Source: Catonia carolina
Taxonomy: Eukaryota; Arthropoda; Insecta; Hemiptera; Achilidae
Length of the DNA: 64,000 nucleotides
Direction: 5' to 3'
NCBI GenBank assembly: GCA_035578175.1
Contig: JAQMRL010000001.1
Location: 51,669,553-51,733,552, forward strand
Translations under genes and position numbers: made by a program
Notes under the pieces: model-generated
What the model was told of the DNA's origin: nothing
Database searches by the model: none
The model's input: only the letters and a program-made list of their open reading frames with translations
In this document: positions 22,516 through 34,624 of the stretch, piece after piece
Position numbering within the stretch: the stretch's first letter is position 1
Layout: each line of letters begins with the position of its first letter

Positions 22516-23189
22516 TTCCTTTTATATTCGACTATTTTATTAATGCTAATTTTTTTCTTAAACACAGCGTTAAATATCCTACGCAAATGAGACGTAGGAT
22601 ATAATGGGCTCATTTACTATTAATGCAACTTCAAATAAGTATAAATACATTTATGAAATAAAACCGCTAATAACAATTTATTTCAGAGGTTTTAAATAAA
22701 ACATTTAATAACCTAAAACGTACGTTAACAATTTATTATCATTAACTGTTAAACTTATACGTTAACAATTTTTTTTACTATTAACTAACAGTTAATGATA
22801 AAATTGCCGTGCGGAGGACGGCTATTTGGTATTTTCGATAAAGAGTCAAAGGTAGTAATCCATTAAAAAAAATTGCAAAACATTTTATGGAATTTTATTT
22901 CAGTAAATTATACAATTTTCTATAGTTCTTTCCTGAAATAAATACGGCTCTGAACAGATTTATTTTTCTTCACTTAAACTACATGAGTATATTTCATACT
23001 AGCAACACCCATTCGCTTGGTTTCGCTTCATAAATATTTTACCACTAGAAAACTCCTGCTCGGTGAGCTGCACGACAAACTAAACTAAAGCGTTCAATTT
23101 TTCACTCAATATTAGGTACACCTTGAAAGCCAAATCTTAACTGTAGAAATAAAACCAATTTGTAGCTACTTGCACTTTTAGCACAATTA
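22516..23189. other. AT-rich, nothing recognised
   Basis: Contains short palindromic AT stretches near 22740-22800 built on GTTAACAATT and TTAACTGTTAA. No element defined. Confidence 0.35.
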
Positions 23190-23900
23190 GTACCTTGGAA
23201 AACAGATTTTTACTTTATCTGTCCTATATGAAATGTTGGGAAGAAAAGTATTGTTTCCATGTTAATTTTTTTTAAATCGAGTGTTCACCGGAAATAGTTA
23301 GGCACACGTTTCCGGGCTCCCTGAATTCATAAACACATGAAGATAAACCCTATATGTATTTGTCTGAATAAAGTATCTCAAGAACAGGCACCACTCATGG
23401 GAACCCGACGTGAACATATTCAACAAAATCGGTCAACAAGAAGCTGTACTTTAGTCGTGCAATTTTTTCACTTTTATGCTACTTTCTCAAAAACGGTAAC
23501 TACGATTTTCTTTAAAATCTCGTCATTTACTACATTTTTGTGCTTTACAAGATAGTCTAAGTGCCACGCCTGCTGAATTTCTTGGGAGCTGTGCTCACGT
23601 TGAAAAAGGTTTTTGAAACATTACCGACTTTATTACATTAAATGACTTAATACGCATTTACGAAAACAGTATTTGTACTTTTTTGTTATAAATTGTATGA
23701 ATATGAATAAATTTATTATTTGTTAAAAATGTAGGTCTGAGGTGTATACATTCTACGTTAATAAAATTTAAGAAACCTGAAACTTTCATTTCAAGATTTT
23801 ATTCTACAGCGCTTAGTTTAGCAACACTTAAAGATTTTTGTAATTCGATTGTTGAAATCAATAAAAATGGGATTTTTTAAAATTACGGACTTATAATGCT
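23190..23900 (+). repeat. AT-rich interspersed repeat Y, copy 3
   Basis: Collinear with copy 2 at 20640. Blocks are GAAAAGTATTGTTTCCATG, AAATCGAGTGTTCACCGGA, TATCTCAAGAACAGG, CCCGACGTGAACAT and AAAATCGGTCAACAAGAAG. The TG tract is absent. Confidence 0.65.
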
Positions 23901-26079
23901 TTTCACTGTTGACAACCTCTGCTGTTCCACGCGTTTAGACGAATCAGAACGATTGCCACCGTTGTCAGGTTGTACGAATGTATCACCAGCTTGACAGACG
24001 TTACTGAACCCGCCGATTATTGAGCGCGTTAACATGCAATACTTTATAGTATAATCAGCTTATTGTATGTACACAGGTTATTATTGTTATTGAACACTAA
24101 AAAATGGCTAAAGAAATATATAACACAGCTACAAGAGCAAGAATTAGCAACGATGCTGGAAAGTCATTGGCTAGCTATGAAGTGGGTAGCGGGAAAGGCA
24201 TGTGTTCAGAGCTCATTAACGCTGAAAAATAGTCTAGTACTATGTATTTTACGATGAAAGTGTGATCTACATAATTAATTAATGATAGAAAATTTAAAAA
24301 ATCAGAAACTTTAATTTTAAGCATTTTTTTACAGTAGGTTACTTAATTTAGTGTCAGTTAGTGTTTTTCTTAATTTTTTAGTTCAACAGTGGTTTTTGTT
24401 TCATTTGGCGTCATTCGCTCATGATTAAAATTGGGTTATGTTGTTCATTTTACATTTTTCATAATATAGGCCTACATTGGCAAGAGAAAGTAATATGTGT
24501 GTTTAACACCAGATCTTTTTCTGTTTTTTTTAGTTTACCTAAAGGTCACAGCAACATCTTGATCATAAGCGACTACTTATAGCGGTTACGGAACGGTACA
24601 TTTACAGGAATTTTGTTGATATCAGTATCAATCAGTAATAGAAGGGGAGAAATATGTCCTAAAAATATCCGAAAATGTAAATTGTATGAAAAAGGAGCTA
24701 AAATCTACTTTTTATTAAAATGGTTCGATGTCTTTGATTTTTAGAAGGTTTACATGATTTTCTATGCCAAAAATCGAATGTTAAATTATTTTTTGTACAT
24801 CTGCCCGTATCTAATATTCAAAAATATTGAAAAAATTTAAAAGTAAAGGATAATGTATTATATGATGTCATAGTGATCGATAAAATAACTACTTTTCATA
24901 AAACATTATACCAAACAAATACATTTTAAGATTAGGCTTTCTCCATTTTACCAATCACAATTTTTTCAAAATTTAAAAACTACGTGAGGCTATGTAATTC
25001 ATATTACTTAGGAAGCTCTAAGCTTTCCAACAGCGAAAGAATTTTTTGAAATTGTTTGGGTGGTTTCTGAGATTACCGCATAGCTGATGTAAATGTGTAA
25101 TTTGGAAAACGGAGAGTCAGTTAAATTTTTCAGCAAACAGTCATTACTTAATTGTCTACATAAAACAATAATAAAAACTCGGATTTTTCGTTTACTAGAA
25201 CGACTGCAAGTCTTGACTGGTGTAGTCTGGCATTAAATTACAACTGGAAACTTAATTATTGCAAGAACTTTTGAATTTACTCCTGGAGAGAAATACACAA
25301 TCTTAATATTAAAACTTTAAAACGGAAAAATCGAAGAACGATTCGTGTAGGTAGTTTTACTTATTTATGTCTTTATCCGTGGGGCTATTTACGATTCTCT
25401 AAATTGTTAAAAAAATATCTTAAAAAATAAATTTTTAATCATTATCAATGAGGATTGAATTTTAACTAGTTCCTTATAATAAGATCTTGAAATAAATATA
25501 TTAAATTTGACCTCTTCCATAACTAAGTAGTGTAATAATTTATTTTTATCGCCTAATTGGATTCAACTTTCACAGCTGACAAATCTGGAGACAACAGGCA
25601 AAAAAAACATAAATTATTACGGCCAAACAATTGCACCTTTTTATTATAATAATTTTATGTGTATTTAAAATCATAAATCTTGAACGCTGTTTCTTTATGT
25701 GATCGGGAAGTTAATGAATCTCAATGCACCTAATTTGAATTCATGTAAAATAAAGAATAGAGGTCATACTGTAAAAAAGAAACGTTGTTAAATCACTTTG
25801 CTTCTAACTGCTAATATATTCCTTACAAAAAAAGGAGAGAATGAATTAATTTTCATAATTTATGATAGGCCTACAACGAGAGATAAAGAAACATATTTAT
25901 ATTCTTACGCTATTTATGTTGGTAATTTTTCAACAAAATATATATGTTATGACTAATAAAGTTATTATGCAAAGTTACTGTCTTTCATGTTTATCGGTGT
26001 TTTCTTTCTTATTATGTATGCGAGTTAAAAAATATATATTGTTGCAAATTAGTTTTTGTAATTTATGGAGTGAAGCTGT
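23901..26079. other. AT-rich noncoding stretch
   Basis: No recognised element. A 43-codon ATG frame at 24104 (begins MAKEIYNTATRARISND) is not assignable. The remainder is AT-rich with only random frames. Confidence 0.35.
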
Positions 26080-26470
26080 AACGCGTACCGCAAAAGCTAA
26101 GAAGAGGCCTAGAGCAGAAGAAATACCATGCCGAGTCGTTATTTATTGCGAGGGTAGAGTGGTAACGTCGCTCTTTGCGTTGTAAAAAATGATTTGTGTG
26201 AGGTTTGAATGAAGTAAAGAGGATTCGTGACTGTCGAGGGGAAATAAATCAGAGTCTTTGTCCGCGGTAATTCTCGCCTGTGTTTCTCGCGGCAGGTGGT
26301 GTGCTGTTCCATGTACAGTGCCAACTAAATCAGGTTATTTTATTGCGATAAACTTCATGTATCCAGCGAGTCGGGTTGCTCCTGGAGTTCTCGGCCGGGC
26401 TAGGCTGATGGTTTACCTTCTTCTTCCTCTTTTCCTTAAACGTACGACTTCAACCATGTATGTTCTCCCA
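26080..26470. other. GC-balanced noncoding island 3
   Basis: Non-repetitive, with T/A cores set in GC context (GTTATTTATTGCGAGG, GGAAATAAATCAG, TTATTTTATTGCG). Overlapping frames on both strands show no recognisable protein. It resembles islands 1, 4 and 5 in composition. Confidence 0.22.
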
Positions 26471-26780
26471 ACGCTTTCGATTTACAATACTACGATGTAA
26501 ACTTACATAAAACAAATTGAGAATTAAGAATTGTTGTCCGAAACTTAAGTTTAACTTCTTATTGTGAAGTGTCACTTCCTCTCAATTACTTATCTATCTT
26601 ATAAAACAATTTTATTCTTAAGAAGAAAACAAAATTACTTGTAAAACGCTGTGTATTCTAACCCTTCCCGTATGATACTTTGCTATCAACTCAATAAAAC
26701 TAAATTATTATTTTTACGATGTACACAAAGATATAAAATCTTCTTATACTTCAAATTCACCATTCTACCAAAACTCTATT
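26471..26780. other. AT-rich, nothing recognised
   Basis: No feature found between island 3 and the next retroposon. Confidence 0.4.
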
Positions 26781-27150
26781 GTTGTTGTTTAGGTCATCAG
26801 CCAAATGGCTGGTTTGAACCTGTAGAGGTTTTACTAAGTAAAACGAGGAGTGAGGTGGTTTACCATTGCCTTCCTCACTGAATGGAAAAGTACGCTTATC
26901 AGCATGCCGGGCCCTCTGAAAAGCACATATTTTCCACTCTGCAAATGACACCTTCACTTCATTCATCACAGGGTCTGGCTGTAAAATGAAATTCATTACT
27001 TTCAGAGAATATAACTCTGATTAGTGTCTTTTACACCTCTACCTCTTCTGTTCTTAAATGATTCAGTCAAATAATTGGCTGACCACGTTATAAGAAACAG
27101 AGCTATTTATTTTAGCCCTGCACCAAACAGATTGAGTGTAAATAATTTGC
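26781..27150 (-). repeat. 362-bp retroposon family, copy D
   Basis: Minus-strand copy. The 3' end reads GTTGTTGTTTAGGTCATCAG on the plus strand, so the tail is AAC-repeat-like. It extends to the block AGCCCTGCACCAAACAG and loses similarity before the family's first 20 or so bases. A frame runs through much of it but is not conserved as a protein across copies. Confidence 0.85.
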
Positions 27151-27246
27151 CAAGTTAATGAGCCAAGTCTTAATAGATAAATATACAAATTTAAGTTACT
27201 GAACCAATAACTTTGTTGGATGACTCCGGTTTATGCTTCGTAATTT

Positions 27247-27554
27247 TATGACTAAGCGTTTTATGAACAGAAGAGGTAGAGGTGTAAAAGTCACTAGTCA
27301 GAGTTATCTTCTCCGAGAGTAATGAATTTCATTATACACCCAGACCCTGTGGTGAGTGAAGTCAAAGTGCTATATGCAGGGTGAAAAGTAGAAGGTTTTC
27401 GGCGGGCCCTGCATGTTGATAAGCATATTTTTCCACTCAGTGAGGAAGGCATGGTAAACCACCTCACTCCCGTTTTACTTAGCCTAGAGTTTCAAAACCT
27501 TGTTAAAAGCCTCAAGAGGTTCAAACCAACCTTACCGCTGATGCCCTAAACAAC
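27247..27554 (+). repeat. 362-bp retroposon family, copy E (5' truncated)
   Basis: Begins near ATGACTAAGCG with GAACAGAAGAGGTAGAGG and ends GCTGATGCCCTAAACAAC. It faces copy D about 100 bp away, giving an inverted pair that could form a hairpin in read-through RNA. Confidence 0.8.
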
Positions 27555-28479
27555 CTCATGACAACACCAAAATTTTAAACAATTATTTAAATAAATAGAT
27601 TTTGATTAATGGGGTTGTCATGTACTGGGATGCAGTTGCTAGAGTGTGGAGGATTTTTGACTGAAAACGCTGAATAATTTGGATACTTTAGTTATTAGTT
27701 ATGCGGCCCATAACTGCTATAATGTCCAAACTGATTTGAGAACGGATCTACAAATTAAATTTTGTTTTGAAGCGGAAATATTGATTTTGGTCCAAATAGC
27801 CAAAGAATTGTGTGAATTTTAAGTCCTAATTGTTTTCGTTTTTGTTGAATATTTGTTCTCCAATATAAGCATCTTTCTTAGGTGTAGTTCAAAGTATTTA
27901 GAAGTGACGGTTGTTGTTATAATTATTTGTGTTGTTGAAACATATGTGTGGACAATTTTGATGACGAAGTGTAAATGCAACGTGTGAGCTCTTTGTTTTG
28001 TCTGTTTTTGAACGCCATTTTTATAAATTCTGAACAATTTATTTTTATGATAGACGACGTGAAAAAATCTCAACTTATGAAGAACCTTTGCAATAAATAG
28101 GTGCAACTGATGTGTTTCTTGTCGCAGAAATGCGAAACAGATCTTCAGCACAAAGAAATTACTTTCTATGTCATCAGGCAATTTTGATGAAGTATATATT
28201 TGAAAATAACTTTCATTTGGTATTTATAGAATACTTGTTATGCCAGTTGTAATCTGGTACAAATTTATGTGGTTGTATTTTGCAATTCAAAATAAATTAT
28301 TTTGTACTGTTTATTTGTGTTAAAAATTCACGTTCCTGCATTACAAGTTTTATTTTAACATATTTCTTTGTTGTTAGTTAATACTACACCTTTAACATTT
28401 GTACTCTATTAAAATTGTAGACGATCAGCGACGAGTAAACCGTCTGTAATTTTAACACGTTTGTTGTTTGGATGTTTAT
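27555..28479. other. AT-rich, nothing recognised
   Basis: Minus-strand frames near 27800-28200 look random. No repeat identified. Confidence 0.4.
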
Positions 28480-29330
28480 GCCCACAAAATGCAGGAAGTA
28501 TTCAAAATTGGAGTCTAGGGCTTAGCATATAAATCGCCAGCGGTCGAGCTTAACTCTGGCACCGGGCTGATAGGTGTGATACTAGGTTATTTACGGCGAT
28601 AGCTCCAAGGAACATGTTAATTACACTCCGGCCAGAGATTTATTTAGCATCTCCGTGATAAATTATCCTGTGAGAGGTGGGTCATATGTTCAACGCCAGT
28701 TTTTACTGCGTGTTACCACCGGTAAGAGCGGTAACAAGGCACTAGCTAACACCGATTTATATGGCATCGTTTATAACCTCCGTAAAACTCGTTTCTGTCC
28801 ACACGGGTTATGACGTGACCCTTCCCTTCACTATTTCTCTCTTTTTCTTTTTCACGCTTACGCTACATCTGTTTCACTTCAACGTTTCCTCTCGGTCTCT
28901 TTCCATCTCCCTCGTCGGATTGGCAATACCAAATATTTTCTAATCAAACAGAAAGCCGGTTTGTAAGCTTTTTCTTTTTCAACATGCATTTAATAGATAA
29001 AGGACGTCGTTTGTTTATCGCTCTTTGATATATTGCTGCATTAGCGAAGAGCTCTCCCGGCGATGCGATATAAATCTTATAATTTAAGAGCTATTCACAA
29101 GCAAATAATAAATTTACGCTTTATAAATTGAGATTATTGCGTTTCCCGCAGTAAATACAGCCAGTAAATTTCTATTCGTATTCACACAGTATTCTATTTT
29201 TGACAGGAACATTATACAGGATAACGTATGAAATAAACAGCGAGAGCCATAAAACTTTGACCACGTTTGCGACACCACAACAGGCAAACGACTCTGTTAG
29301 TATTTTATAATGATTTGTGTCTAATGGTTG
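28480..29330. other. GC-balanced noncoding island 4 (candidate enhancer)
   Basis: Longest unique-looking noncoding island, about 0.85 kb. It has many TTTAT or ATAAA cores in GC context (ATATAAATCGCC, GATTTATTTAGC, GATAAATTATCC, GATTTATATGGC, CGTTTATAACC, GATATAAATC, CTTTATAAATTG, GCCATAAAAC), resembling posterior Hox or Caudal-type sites. There is no convincing ORF. The regulatory role is inference. Confidence 0.28.
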
Positions 29331-30030
29331 TTACGTTTTATTTAAATCCGAGCAGAAAATGAAATCATTATTAACAAAACAATCATTTTTAAACTTACTA
29401 CTATTATTATTTCGCTTTCATTTTTGCAGACTGTAAATAGCGGTAACAAATCTTTATAAATTATAACTGCTGTTAAAATACTGTAATTTCAATTTTGTTT
29501 TCCATAAATCTACTGTTACATTTAATTTCTTTTTATGGGTGCCCAGTTCCTTTTAACTAACTTTTTCAGCACCAGCCTGACGATTCTATAAAGATATTCT
29601 TTACTTTCATTTTGTTTCAAGAATTTTTAAATATTGGTTTTCAAATTTTCAATCCTTTTTATTCGTTTTTCAATCCTTTTTATCAGATCTTTGATGAAAA
29701 TTCAAATTCGATTTAAAATCTACGACCGTCTATTAATCTGGATATCCACTGAACTCCTTCGGATTGTTAGTAATTTGTTTTTAAATGTAGGCTTATTCGT
29801 TACGGTAAGGCACACTGAAAAGTAAAAGATTAAAAAAGAACTATAAGTCCACTTCTATATTGTTTTAAGATTAATAAAATTTAAAATTACATCCATAATA
29901 GGTCTTGTCAATAGGTCACGTCTTGTACTGAAGACGAACGTTTCCAAACAGCCCTACATGCGTTAGAAGTCTATTCAGATGGAGGCCAAGATGTTTTGCT
30001 GTATCAGATTGTAGAAGAATAAAATTTATC
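29331..30030. other. AT-rich, nothing recognised
   Basis: No feature found. Confidence 0.4.
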
Positions 30031-30221
30031 TTATTTTTATTCATTTATTTAACGTTGCATCAACTGCAAAGGTCATTAGCGACGACGTTGGGGTGTAACT
30101 ATATACAATGGAGGATGAAATGATTTTTTGTAACGTATGAAAATATGCCGTGCCTCAGTGGGATTCGAACTTATGACCGATGAGAGGCGAGCACGTTACC
30201 AACTACGCCAATGCGGCCGGC
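30031..30221 (-). repeat. tRNA-derived SINE (family S1), minus strand
   Basis: On the minus strand it starts GCCGGCCGC, with A-box-like GTAGTTGGTAACGTG text and a B-box-like AGTTCGAATCCCACTGAG. A body follows with GATGCAACGTTAAATAAA and an A-rich tail. Pol III promoter boxes plus the tail indicate a SINE rather than a tRNA gene; the anticodon-arm folding of a true tRNA is not maintained. Flanking TATCTT-type text hints at an imperfect target duplication. Confidence 0.85.
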
Positions 30222-30285
30222 GTATCTTTTTTGTATTGTATCATTTTACGTTTAATAAACGTTATTCGGTGTATTATTTCTTGTT

Positions 30286-30345
30286 GCTTAGGTCGTAAGC
30301 CGGAAGGCTGGTTTGAACCTCTGGAGGTTTTACTTAGCCAATCGA
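30286..30345 (-). repeat. 362-bp retroposon family, copy F (3' end only)
   Basis: About 60 bp: plus-strand GTTGCTTAGGTCGTAAGCC then GGCTGGTTTGAACCTC and GGTTTTACTTAG. It is strongly 5' truncated. Confidence 0.75.
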
Positions 30346-30872
30346 GGTATAATCTCTTTCTTCGTTTATTTCTGTTTTGGATTAACGCTAACTCTTCTAG
30401 CACAAGCAAGTTATTGCCTGTTAATGTTATTGTAAGTAAATGCTTAACGAATGATATTAAAGTGAGAACAAGATTATAGTTTTAGTGACTAATAGAATTT
30501 GGAGTGCTCGAAATTATTTAAAAATAAATACTACAAACCTTTTATTACTGAACTAGAAAAATTAGTTTATTAATTTGCATAGTCCTATGTTCTGAAATAA
30601 TCATGCTTTCAAACTAAAATTTCGACCCATTCATGAACGTGATTTTTCCTGTGGAAATTATAATTTTTATATTACTGTACCTATACTTATTTAAGGGTTA
30701 ACGCGTGCACACACGCCTAATAGAGTAATCTATTCATTTGCTTGCGTATTGTCGGTCTTTACAGGACCATAGCAGAAGCTAATTACCAACTATTAATGCA
30801 ATTTTCCCGGCTAGAATCTCAAAATTTTTACAACGTTAAAACCACCATTTCAGTAGGATACCAAAACCGGCA
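30346..30872. other. AT-rich, nothing recognised
   Basis: No feature found. Confidence 0.4.
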
Positions 30873-30915
30873 CTAGTCGCTAATGACCAAGCTGTCAATG
30901 CGACTTTAAATAAAC
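30873..30915 (+). repeat. SINE 3' module (solo)
   Basis: CGCTAATGACCAAGCTGTCA followed by ATGCGACTTTAAATAAAC and an AAC-rich run. Same 3' module as the S1 SINEs, without a head. Confidence 0.6.
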
Positions 30916-32492
30916 TAACAAAAACACTAAAAGGAAACCCAAATAATAGTTATTTCCTTTTGAGTCAACGATTATTTTTAAAATGTAGAGCCAAAAAATT
31001 GTTTTTGTAAATAAAAGTTCAGAAGTAATAATTGTAAGCAGCTATTAGGATAAGTTTAATAGAGATCCCTACAGTTTGTGAAATACTTAAATTTTACCCA
31101 GCACACGTACAAAAAAAAACTTAAATAAGTGTACAGTATAAATAAAAATAAGATTACTACCAACAATATTATTCTGCCAGAATATGAAAAATTTTAAATC
31201 AATTTTACAGGAAATTGGCAAAAATAAAAATATTAGGCAAACATAAAACTAAGATAATACAATAATCTCAACTATTAGGACAAAATTGACAATCCTGATT
31301 AATTATACATTATCACGGTGTGAAATAAACATGGGGAAAACAATGTTAGGCCCTATTTTTGAAAAATATTCACAATTAAGTGTTGAGAAAATTTCCAATT
31401 ATTTTAGATTTAGGAAATGGATAAGTAATTTTCAATTAACTATAAAAATTTCAAATCATTCGTCCGTTTTAGTTATAGAGTAAAAAGCATTAACACCAAC
31501 AGAATTTTTTTTAAATATTGGAAATATGTTGAATAGTAGAAATAGCACTACAGGATTATAAATAAATAGCATTATGGTATTGTGATATTGTAGTAAATAG
31601 CAATTGCAATTGAAAGTTATGCGGTCACCTATATGGACAACAAAACATAACGAGTAATGCATTAATACTTGCAAGATAAATTTTCGGGGCAAGCCTCCTT
31701 TCTCACATTGTTGGTTTTCTTAATTTTTTTAAACTTTTCTTCATTCGGACACTATACAACACAGTCAGTCAACAGAAAGTTTTAAAAAAATGCTCAGTAA
31801 TAATACAAATGGCATGAAATAAATAATGTTTAAATAACACATCTTTGTGGATGACTAAAGTTTGAACCCAAAAAAAAAAAATTAATGAAATACCTACAAG
31901 AACAAACTTGAGAAAGTTCAATAATTAGTAAGTAACCTATAACAATTAACTACAGTAATTTTAAATTTAAGCAAAACAGTCGGTCTATGATTGACAAAAA
32001 TGAAATATTTCTGAGTACATAAATAATATCAGTAACAATAATAAACATTTAAAAATAAAAAAGTCAACTAAATTTCTGAAAAGTAAATAAGTGATGTAAA
32101 AAAAATAGAAAATTTTACTTTAGCGGAAATTTTCCAGTGGACGAATCAAAAAATGAACACAAAAAAGATAAAATTAGTGAAACATAAGAACATGCAACGG
32201 AACAAACGTAAGAAGAATTGAACATAAATAACAAAAATATTATGTAGGTTACATTTTTTTGTTAATTTGGACAAAATACAGCGTGATAAACAGAATGAAT
32301 TTCTTTAACTTCAACTCTTTATACGGACTGTACAAAAAATTGCACAACAACCAAATTGTTAAACAAACAATGAGCAATACAAAGTGACATGATATAATAT
32401 AAATTAAAACTAGAGTCCATTGACACAGTTTTACTATTCATAAAGAAACAGTAAAATAAAGGGAAAAAAGTATGTAAAAAACACACGTCTTT
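30916..32492. other. Very AT-rich noncoding stretch
   Basis: A-rich, low-complexity DNA with no gene or recognisable element. Confidence 0.4.
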
Positions 32493-32721
32493 TATGAGAG
32501 AGAAATTATATAAAAAACAAGATTAGATACGAACGTTTAATATTGAAAAAAAAAAATTATTTTTTGTTATTTAAAGAATAACTGTTTTTGGTCACATAAA
32601 GAGGTCTCAAATCCTATTTTTTTCAATATTCCGTGTAATAATCTTTATGCATGTATATATATATGAGAGAGAAATTATATAAAAAACAAGATTAGATACG
32701 AACGTTTAATATTGAAAAAAA
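32493..32721. repeat. 60-bp direct repeat pair
   Basis: Positions 32493-32552 and 32662-32721 are identical apart from tract length (TATGAGAGAGAAATTATATA to TTTAATATTGAAAAAA), separated by 109 bp. The spacer carries TTTTTTTCAATATT, the reverse complement of the repeat's end. Confidence 0.85.
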
Positions 32722-32768
32722 TATATACAAAATATATATATAAAAAAATATATATAATAATATAATAT

Positions 32769-32799
<31 letters not shown>
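32722..32799. repeat. (TA)n microsatellite
   Basis: Imperfect then perfect TA repeats immediately after the second 60-bp unit. Confidence 0.9.
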
Positions 32800-33240
32800 C
32801 TTGAATTAACGAATTTTTATGACGTAATGTGTCTTAGAATTTGGTGTATAAGTGTTTAGCAGTGTCTATTATGAATAAGATATTTGGCATATTATGTAAA
32901 CTTAAATAATCAATGAAATTTAAAAAAGAAATATTATTACGAACAACAAGAAGTGACATTAAAAATGTTAGTGCTTAAACTAATATAATTTTCAAACTAC
33001 GTAATGGAAAATTCTTAGTTAGTTACAATAACAATAATTATGTTAGTTTTAATAACTACTACAGATTTATTATTTATTTATTTAAGAAAGTATTACCTAC
33101 ATATGAGAGCAACAGGTAAAACCCAATACTTCTCTCTCAAAATATATACAACACATACAATCATAAATTAACAAGCTTATAATACATACAACAATGATGC
33201 TTCAACTTCATAACCTATAATTAACATACCGGTATGTATG
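32800..33240. other. AT-rich, nothing recognised
   Basis: No feature found. It ends in the palindrome ATACCGGTAT just before the mariner fragment. Confidence 0.4.
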
Positions 33241-33607
33241 TTTTGGCTCTCGGTGAATTCGGCTCTTCCAGTGCATGGATTGGCGCTTCATTTCCGAATC
33301 ATAAGTAAAAATCCACGTTTCGTCACATGTTATTATCGTTTCCAAAAATTTGGGTCATTTTCAATCGCGTACAAAGTCTCAGTACAAATATTTTTGCAAG
33401 CTACATTTCAAACATTTTTGAGCGGCACGTGTCCTGAAGGAGCTGACAGAAGATGACTTCCAGCACTGTTTCCAACAATGGAAAATTCGCGTGGAGCGTT
33501 GTAGGGATAGAGAAGGAGTGCATATTGAAGGTGACAGTAAGAGTGATTATGTAAAAAATTAAAATAAAATATTTACGTCAGTCTCGTTATTTAATAGCTA
33601 CACCTCG
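33241..33607. pseudogene. Rearranged mariner, second copy
   Basis: Same chimera as 7793-8162. A minus-strand catalytic segment (33422-33241, reads IITCDETWIFTYDSEMKRQS with the first aspartate kept) is joined to a plus-strand C-terminal segment (33423-33607, from CGGCACGTGTCCTGAAGG to CCTCG before TA). The last residues on the plus side are followed by a stop and the 3' inverted repeat. The left part present in the first copy is missing. Non-coding as it stands. Confidence 0.8.
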
Positions 33608-34158
33608 TATGAGTATTATGAATATAATATTTTAATATGATAGTATAATAACATAATTGTGTAATAATATAATGGTATAAAATTGAATATAAGCTATACA
33701 CACAAACATAAAAATTTAAATGAAGCATTTACTGTACACATAAATAAATTACAGTATATTTTAAAAAGAAAAGAAAAACTTATTAAAGATAGAAAAAAAA
33801 ATTTAAAAAAAATATCAGAACAGGAGCCGTGGAACAAAAATTCGAATTTAGGAACTGAAAACATTTTTGTATAACTTAATTAATTGTAAAAAAAGTCCAT
33901 AATACTATTATATTATTATTATTAATAATAATAATAATAATAATAAAAGTACCTATGTTTATTTTCACAAAATCATCATTTTAGGTTTGTTATATTAGTT
34001 ATAGTCTATAGTTATTAATATATTAGTTTTATAACGTAATTAGTTTGCTAACGATTAGCTTCTTGATTTTTACATTATATCATTCTCTGGAGGACATGAT
34101 GTAAATATGTTAGTCTATCGGTTGTAACTAAAACTGACAAAGAAAATTGTAATTATAG
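33608..34158. other. AT-rich with a (TAA)n tract
   Basis: A TAA/ATT microsatellite at 33906-33948. Otherwise no feature. Confidence 0.5.
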
Positions 34159-34433
34159 TAAGTTTCTTGTCGTTTAGGTCATAAGCCGAGAGGCTGGTTT
34201 GAACATCTGAAGGTTTTACTAAGTAAAACGAGAAGTGAGGTGGTTTACAATTACCTTCCTCACTGAGTTGAAAAACATGCTTATCAGTATACCAGGCCCT
34301 CTGAAAAGCAAATATTTTCCACCTTGCAAATGACATCTGCACTTCATTTACGACAGCGTATAATAATACGACAGCTGAATAATGAAATTTATTACTTTCA
34401 GAGGTGATAATTCTGACTAGATAAGTTTCTTGT
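34159..34433 (-). repeat. 362-bp retroposon family, copy G, 5' truncated with 12-bp TSDs
   Basis: TAAGTTTCTTGT at 34159-34170 and 34422-34433 flanks 34171-34421. The element reads on the minus strand from the middle of the family consensus to the GACCTAAAC-type 3' end. Variable 5' truncation with direct repeats is the signature of target-primed reverse transcription, so the family moves as a LINE or SINE. Confidence 0.85.
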
Positions 34434-34624
34434 AGATGAATAAAGATCCTTTTTGTATTGCTGTACATATACGATCTGTTCTCATAGTACATGAGTAGAT
34501 GAGTTGTGAGTATTAATCAAGAGAGAGCAATTAAGAGAAGATCCGCGAGTATTACTCTATAAATTTCAAATTTTGTTGGTTTGTTCTTGACACGAATGTA
34601 GAATAAATAAAATAGTTTATTAAA

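Noticed and set aside
26757..26996. Minus-strand ORF with VKVSFAEWKICAFQRARHADK text that recurs at 51778 and 34115
   Set aside because: The frame follows the 362-bp repeat. Other copies (11987, 17716) break it, so there is no sign of protein conservation.
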